DNA of 64,000 nt from UBA6109 sp035366835 (lineage in GTDB: Bacteria > Desulfobacterota > Syntrophia > Syntrophales > UBA6109), in the NCBI GenBank assembly GCA_035366835.1, contig DAOSIS010000018.1, positions 18,886 to 82,885 of the forward strand, in the 5' to 3' direction. Of this stretch, positions 60,741 through 64,000 are shown one piece after another; within the stretch, counting starts at the first letter, position 1; every line of letters begins with the position of its first letter. A program made the position numbers and the translations under genes. The notes beneath the pieces are model-generated. The model was not told the DNA's origin. It did no database searches and saw nothing but the letters and a program-made list of their open reading frames with translations.

Positions 60741-61619
60741 ATGGCTTCAAATGCTGGAAACAATGCGGTCTGTCACGGCCCGGCCGACCAGCCGGCCGAT
60801 TCCGTCAGCGGCCATGTCGAGGCCGGCGGCGTACGGCTGCACTACCTGGATTACGGGACGGCCGGCCGGCCGCCCATGCTGTGTCTGCACGGCGCCGCCG
60901 CGCACGCGCACTGGTTCGATTTCGTTGCACCGGGTCTTGCCGCGGACTATCATGTGCTGGCCCTGGATCAGCGCGGCCACGGCGACAGCGCCTGGGCCGA
61001 TCCGCCGGACTATTCTTACCCGCGGCTCGTCTCGGACCTGGCCGAGGTAGTCGACCGGCTCGATCTGAGGAATTTCGTCCTCGTCGGCCACTCGCTGGGT
61101 GGAATGGTGTCGCTCCTGTACGCCGCCGCTCATCCGGGGCGGGTGAGCAGGCTGGTTGTGATCGATTCGATGCAGCGCATCAGCGAGGAGCGCGTCGCGG
61201 TGCTTCGCTCCGTCGGATCGCGCGAGGGCGGCAGCTACGATACGCTGGAGGAATTCGTCGCGCGCTATCGCCTGCACCCCAGCAGCACGTACACGCGGCC
61301 CGAGATTGTCGCGTACCTCGCAGGGTACAGCGCCCGCCGGTCAGCCGACGGCCGCTGGCGGCACAAGGTCGACCGCAGGGTCTACAGGGACCGGCATGCC
61401 GTCGACGGCATGCCCTGCTGGGAACGAATCACCATCCCGGCCCTGCTGATCAAGGGATCTCGCAGCACCCGCATCAGCCCCGTCGTCGCCGCCGAGATCA
61501 GGGCGCGGTGCCCGCAGGTGGAAATCGTCGAACTGTGCGGCAGCGGCCATCACGTGCCCCTTGACAACGCCGCCGGCGTCGTCGGCGCGATCCGGACATT
61601 TCTGGGCAGGCACGCCTAG
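60741..61619 (+). CDS. Alpha/beta hydrolase
   Basis: A 292-residue enzyme. LCLHGAAAHAHWFD is the oxyanion strand; the nucleophile is in LVGHSLGGMVSLL (GHSLGG), DQRGHGDS is the acidic turn, and the catalytic His is in GSGHHVPLDNAAGV. It probably hydrolyses an ester, lactone or thioester, but specificity cannot be set. The start at 60741 follows AAAGG; the open frame upstream to 60309 overlaps the radical SAM and 42-residue ORF on the other strand. It is divergent from the trio. Confidence 0.88.
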   Translation: MASNAGNNAVCHGPADQPADSVSGHVEAGGVRLHYLDYGTAGRPPMLCLHGAAAHAHWFDFVAPGLAADYHVLALDQRGHGDSAWADPPDYSYPRLVSDLAEVVDRLDLRNFVLVGHSLGGMVSLLYAAAHPGRVSRLVVIDSMQRISEERVAVLRSVGSREGGSYDTLEEFVARYRLHPSSTYTRPEIVAYLAGYSARRSADGRWRHKVDRRVYRDRHAVDGMPCWERITIPALLIKGSRSTRISPVVAAEIRARCPQVEIVELCGSGHHVPLDNAAGVVGAIRTFLGRHA

Positions 61620-61793
61620 GGACTTCCGCCGCGCCTTGCAGCCGTCTTCATCACGGCGCCGCCCCGCCCCGGATCATCGGGAGCCCGGGAGGCCTGTTCG
61701 GGGATCCTCTTCAGCCGGTTTCGTCGCGGCCTCCCGTCCGTACGTCGGATCTCTCCGCTGTCTGCGGGCCGCCCGGACGGACCGGCGTTGCCG

Positions 61794-62324
61794 TCACGTT
61801 TTCCGGGTGTACACGATTTCCATCACATTCCGCTCTTCGTGCGTCTTGTCGGTGCCGTACATCTCAAAAACGACGGTGCTGTCGTCCACGATCCTGGTCA
61901 CCGAGCGCCACTTCATGCGGCCCCTGAGGGGATCGTCGTGCCAGTTTTCCTGGGTGATGACCTTGCCGTCGGCGCTGGCAGTCCCCTGGAAGAACAGGAT
62001 GGCCGTGCCCATGGAATCCATCCAGGTCGACAGGTATTTCATCGCATGATTGTCGTAGCCGGTGAAGCCGATGCCGGCGAACGCGTGTCCCATCATGTCG
62101 CCGGAGAATTCTTCCTGAAGGAAGCGTTCGCCCAAGACCATCTTCTTTTCCGACGTGCCTGTGGATTCCGCGGGCGGCTTGCCGGGCTCCATATAGGACT
62201 TGATCTTCGCGGTCCAGCTTCCGGCCAGACGGGCGAGCATCTTGTGTGGGGCGCCGGGGGTTCCCAGTTTCCTGTAAAGCGCCATTGCCGCCTCCATGTC
62301 CATCTTGGTCTCCTGTCCGTCCAT
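61794..62324 (-). CDS. DUF1579 domain protein
   Basis: A 176-residue protein: ARLAGSWTAKIKSYMEPGKPPAESTGTSEKKMVLGERFL and GIGFTGYDNHAMKYLSTWMDSMGT are the DUF1579 signature. No signal peptide. The family has a lipocalin-like fold of unknown function and often occurs with cell-envelope or stress genes. AAGGAG precedes the ATG. Confidence 0.85.
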   Translation of the reverse strand: MDGQETKMDMEAAMALYRKLGTPGAPHKMLARLAGSWTAKIKSYMEPGKPPAESTGTSEKKMVLGERFLQEEFSGDMMGHAFAGIGFTGYDNHAMKYLSTWMDSMGTAILFFQGTASADGKVITQENWHDDPLRGRMKWRSVTRIVDDSTVVFEMYGTDKTHEERNVMEIVYTRKT

Positions 62325-62562
62325 GATGCGTTCTCCTTGCTGAAATGTCCCGGGCCCGCTCGCGCGGCCGCCCGGCTTTTCATTGTATGTCCAGTCCGGT
62401 TCCGATCTTCAATAGGCCTACCCCTGAAATCGGGGGGCGAAAAGGATGAAAGCGGCAGGCCGGTCCCGCCCGCTTTTCCCTCTTCTCCATGAATCCGGCA
62501 TTGCCGACGGACCGTCATCCACGGGACGGTGCACATTCATGGATTTGGAGGGCCCTTTTGAG
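62325..62562. other. Divergent promoter region, no gene
   Basis: Between the DUF1579 gene (minus) and the two small membrane genes (plus). No clear promoter was identified; the palindromes at 62563-62608 follow. Confidence 0.35.
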
Positions 62563-62608
62563 GTTTCCACTGATGGGAAACGCCATGGATGAGGAATACT
62601 GATATTCC
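62563..62608. promoter_or_regulatory. Two palindromes before the small membrane protein genes
   Basis: GTTTCC-N7-GGAAAC (62563-62581) and the perfect GGAATA-CTGA-TATTCC (62593-62608) each have six-base arms and a CTGAT in or beside the loop. They lie 60-110 bases before the ATG at 62670 and could be operators. Confidence 0.4.
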
Positions 62609-62669
62609 TAGGCCCAGGCTGGCTTCCCGGCCCTGGCAAACCGACCCGGTTCCGGAAAGGAGGACGGAA

Positions 62670-63131
62670 ATGTTTGTCCAAGGAATGATGTTTTCGCACG
62701 TGATGTTCGGCGTCCTGGGCATCCTCTGCGCAGTCGCGCTCTTCACGGATACCTTGAACGCATGCGAGTCGAATCTCGAGAGGATCAAGAAACTCAGCAT
62801 GGCGGTCGCGGTTTTTCTTGTCCTCTCCTACCTGATCGGCGGCTACTGGTACGTCGTTTTCTACGGCGCCGAGCGCGACATCATCAAGGCCGGCCAGTGG
62901 GCTTGGGCCCACGCCTTCTTCATGGAGGTCAAGGAGCACGTCTTCTTCGTTCCGCTGATGCTCGGCATCTACGCCCCGATCGTGGCCTACAGGAACGATG
63001 TGTGCCGGGACGCGGGCGCCCGCAAGCTGCTGCTGACGATCTCCGCCCTGACCGTTCTCTTCGGACTCTTCATGGAAGGTGCCGGAGGGATCATCTCCAA
63101 GGGCCTTTCGATCGGATTGATGGGGAGGTGA
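62670..63131 (+). CDS. Conserved membrane protein (four helices)
   Basis: A 153-residue protein from the ATG at 62670, preceded by AAGGAGG. Four hydrophobic segments: MMFSHVMFGVLGILCAVALF, LSMAVAVFLVLSYLIGGYWYVVFYG, HVFFVPLMLGIYAPIVAY and LLLTISALTVLFGLFMEGAGGIISKG. The His in the first and third helices and the Tyr/Trp-rich loop suggest a haem or redox site, but none is proven. It forms a coupled pair with the next gene, 5 bases away. Confidence 0.7.
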   Translation: MFVQGMMFSHVMFGVLGILCAVALFTDTLNACESNLERIKKLSMAVAVFLVLSYLIGGYWYVVFYGAERDIIKAGQWAWAHAFFMEVKEHVFFVPLMLGIYAPIVAYRNDVCRDAGARKLLLTISALTVLFGLFMEGAGGIISKGLSIGLMGR

Positions 63132-63136
63132 GGATC

Positions 63137-63475
63137 ATGACGAACAGCAAGATGGACAAATACACGGCCGGTTTCGGCCTGTCGGTGGCCGTGACGAGCC
63201 TGCTCAACGCCATTCTCCTGCTCGTCAAGGAAACGAACCCGGCGCTGATGAACGCAATGAAGGCCGCGATGGGGCATCACTGGACGACCCATGGGACCAT
63301 GGTGCTCGTTCTCTTCGTCCTGCTGGGTTTTGTCTTCTCGGCGACGAAGTTCGCCGAGAAATGGGATTCCGGGAAGATGGTGTGGCTCATCGTCTTCGCG
63401 TCGATCATCGGTTCGGTCGCGATTGCGGGTTTCTTCCTTCCGAATCTGCCGTTTGCCGGCGGCGGGATGAAGTGA
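63137..63475 (+). CDS. Small membrane protein, partner of the previous gene
   Basis: A 112-residue protein with three hydrophobic helices (FGLSVAVTSLLNAILLLVKE, HGTMVLVLFVLLGFVFSAT, MVWLIVFASIIGSVAIAGFFLPN). GGAGGTGAGG precedes the ATG at 63137. HHWTTHGTM holds a His cluster. The function is unknown; with the upstream gene it may form a small membrane complex. Confidence 0.7.
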   Translation: MTNSKMDKYTAGFGLSVAVTSLLNAILLLVKETNPALMNAMKAAMGHHWTTHGTMVLVLFVLLGFVFSATKFAEKWDSGKMVWLIVFASIIGSVAIAGFFLPNLPFAGGGMK

Positions 63476-63617
63476 ACACTCCGCAGAGACAGAGGGGATG
63501 ACACCCCCGATCTTTCCCGATGACATCCCGGGGAAGGGCGCGTCCGACAGGCGCGCGGGGCCGTTTGCATTCGCCCGGCGCCTGTTGTAAGATTCCCGCT
63601 CACGAGGAATCCGCGCC

Positions 63618-64000
63618 ATGCATACGCAGGACGAGAAGTTCATGAAACGGGCGCTCGCGCTCGCCGGAAAAGGCGAACGTTTCGTCAGCCCCAATCCGAT
63701 GGTCGGCGCCGTCATTGTGAAGGGAGGGCGCGTCATCGCGGAGGGCTACCACCGGAAATTCGGGGGAAGCCATGCGGAGATCGATGCGATCGGACGCGCA
63801 ACGGAATCCGTGAAAGGGGCGACGCTCTACGTCACCCTCGAACCCTGCTGCCATCACGGCAAGACGCCTCCCTGCGTCGCGACCCTGCTCGCCCACCGGC
63901 TCGGGCGGGTGGTCATCGGCTCGATCGACCCCAATCCCCGCGTGCACGGCCGCGGTGCGGAGGCGCTGCGGCGCGGCGGCATCGAGGTCGATAGCTATGA
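63618..64000 (+). CDS. ribD: Bifunctional riboflavin biosynthesis protein RibD, N-terminal part (cut by window edge)
   Basis: The deaminase domain is visible from the ATG at 63618: SPNPMVGAVIVKGGRVIAEGYH, SHAEIDAIG with catalytic HAE, and TLEPCCHHGKTPPC with the zinc-binding Cys residues (PCxxxGxTPPC). It continues VVIGSIDPNPRVHGRGAEALRRGGIEV to the window end. It deaminates and then reduces the pyrimidine intermediate in riboflavin synthesis. The reductase half lies outside the window. Confidence 0.93.
   Translation, partial: MHTQDEKFMKRALALAGKGERFVSPNPMVGAVIVKGGRVIAEGYHRKFGGSHAEIDAIGRATESVKGATLYVTLEPCCHHGKTPPCVATLLAHRLGRVVIGSIDPNPRVHGRGAEALRRGGIEVDSY

Overview
The window is GC-rich chromosomal DNA from an anaerobic bacterium. 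The gene content points to a deltaproteobacterium (Desulfobacterota), probably Syntrophales-like: an energy-converting Ech-type [NiFe] hydrogenase, indolepyruvate:ferredoxin oxidoreductase, a flavodiiron/rubredoxin/rubrerythrin oxygen-defence set, an OmpA porin with thrombospondin type-3 repeats, HD-GYP and two-component signalling, and many radical SAM enzymes. The taxonomic call is an inference from gene content; no rRNA is present.

Layout. 0-3.5 kb: ClC channel and a cation/proton antiporter. 3.5-9.4 kb: a DUF58 / DUF4129 / MoxR operon behind a near-perfect sigma-70 promoter, then a hybrid histidine kinase. 9.4-16.0 kb (minus strand): IorAB with an FrhB-like Fe-S flavoprotein, then flavodiiron protein, rubredoxin and rubrerythrin, closed by a strong terminator; behind it an FNR-type promoter drives a ferredoxin-like protein. 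16.2-24.2 kb: tRNA-Asn, a broken serine recombinase and a more AT-rich, gene-poor segment with exported proteins, a single-domain response regulator and a Cache/HD-GYP phosphodiesterase. This looks like an old island at the tRNA. 24.2-35.4 kb: NudC, a Tm-1-like (UPF0261)/TIM-barrel pair whose UPF0261 gene is frameshifted in a C5 run, two MFS transporters, and a 5-oxoprolinase (pxpBCA) operon with a Gfo/Idh dehydrogenase and a class IV aminotransferase, preceded by five iteron-like repeats.

36.0-43.9 kb is the most striking part. A six-subunit Ech-type hydrogenase is followed by hypA and a gene fusing the [NiFe] chaperone HypC to a HydE-like radical SAM enzyme, a family known from [FeFe]-hydrogenase maturation. 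43.9-54.2 kb holds YHS, nucleotide-kinase-like, SfsA/GIY-YIG, HIT, response regulator, universal stress, MFS, SPL-type radical SAM and PsiE genes, plus remnants and REP-like hairpins. 54.3-60.7 kb holds a chemoreceptor, a YhhN remnant, and a tightly coupled operon of three radical SAM genes (two MiaB-like paralogues without TRAM and one protein with two CX3CX2C motifs), possibly headed by a 42-residue membrane peptide. The window ends in an alpha/beta hydrolase, a DUF1579 protein, two small membrane proteins and the start of ribD.

Working together: ferredoxin is the likely currency linking IorAB, Ech and the radical SAM enzymes; Fpr, rubredoxin and rubrerythrin protect this oxygen-sensitive chemistry. 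The two strongest candidates for undescribed biology are the HypC-HydE fusion and the radical SAM trio.
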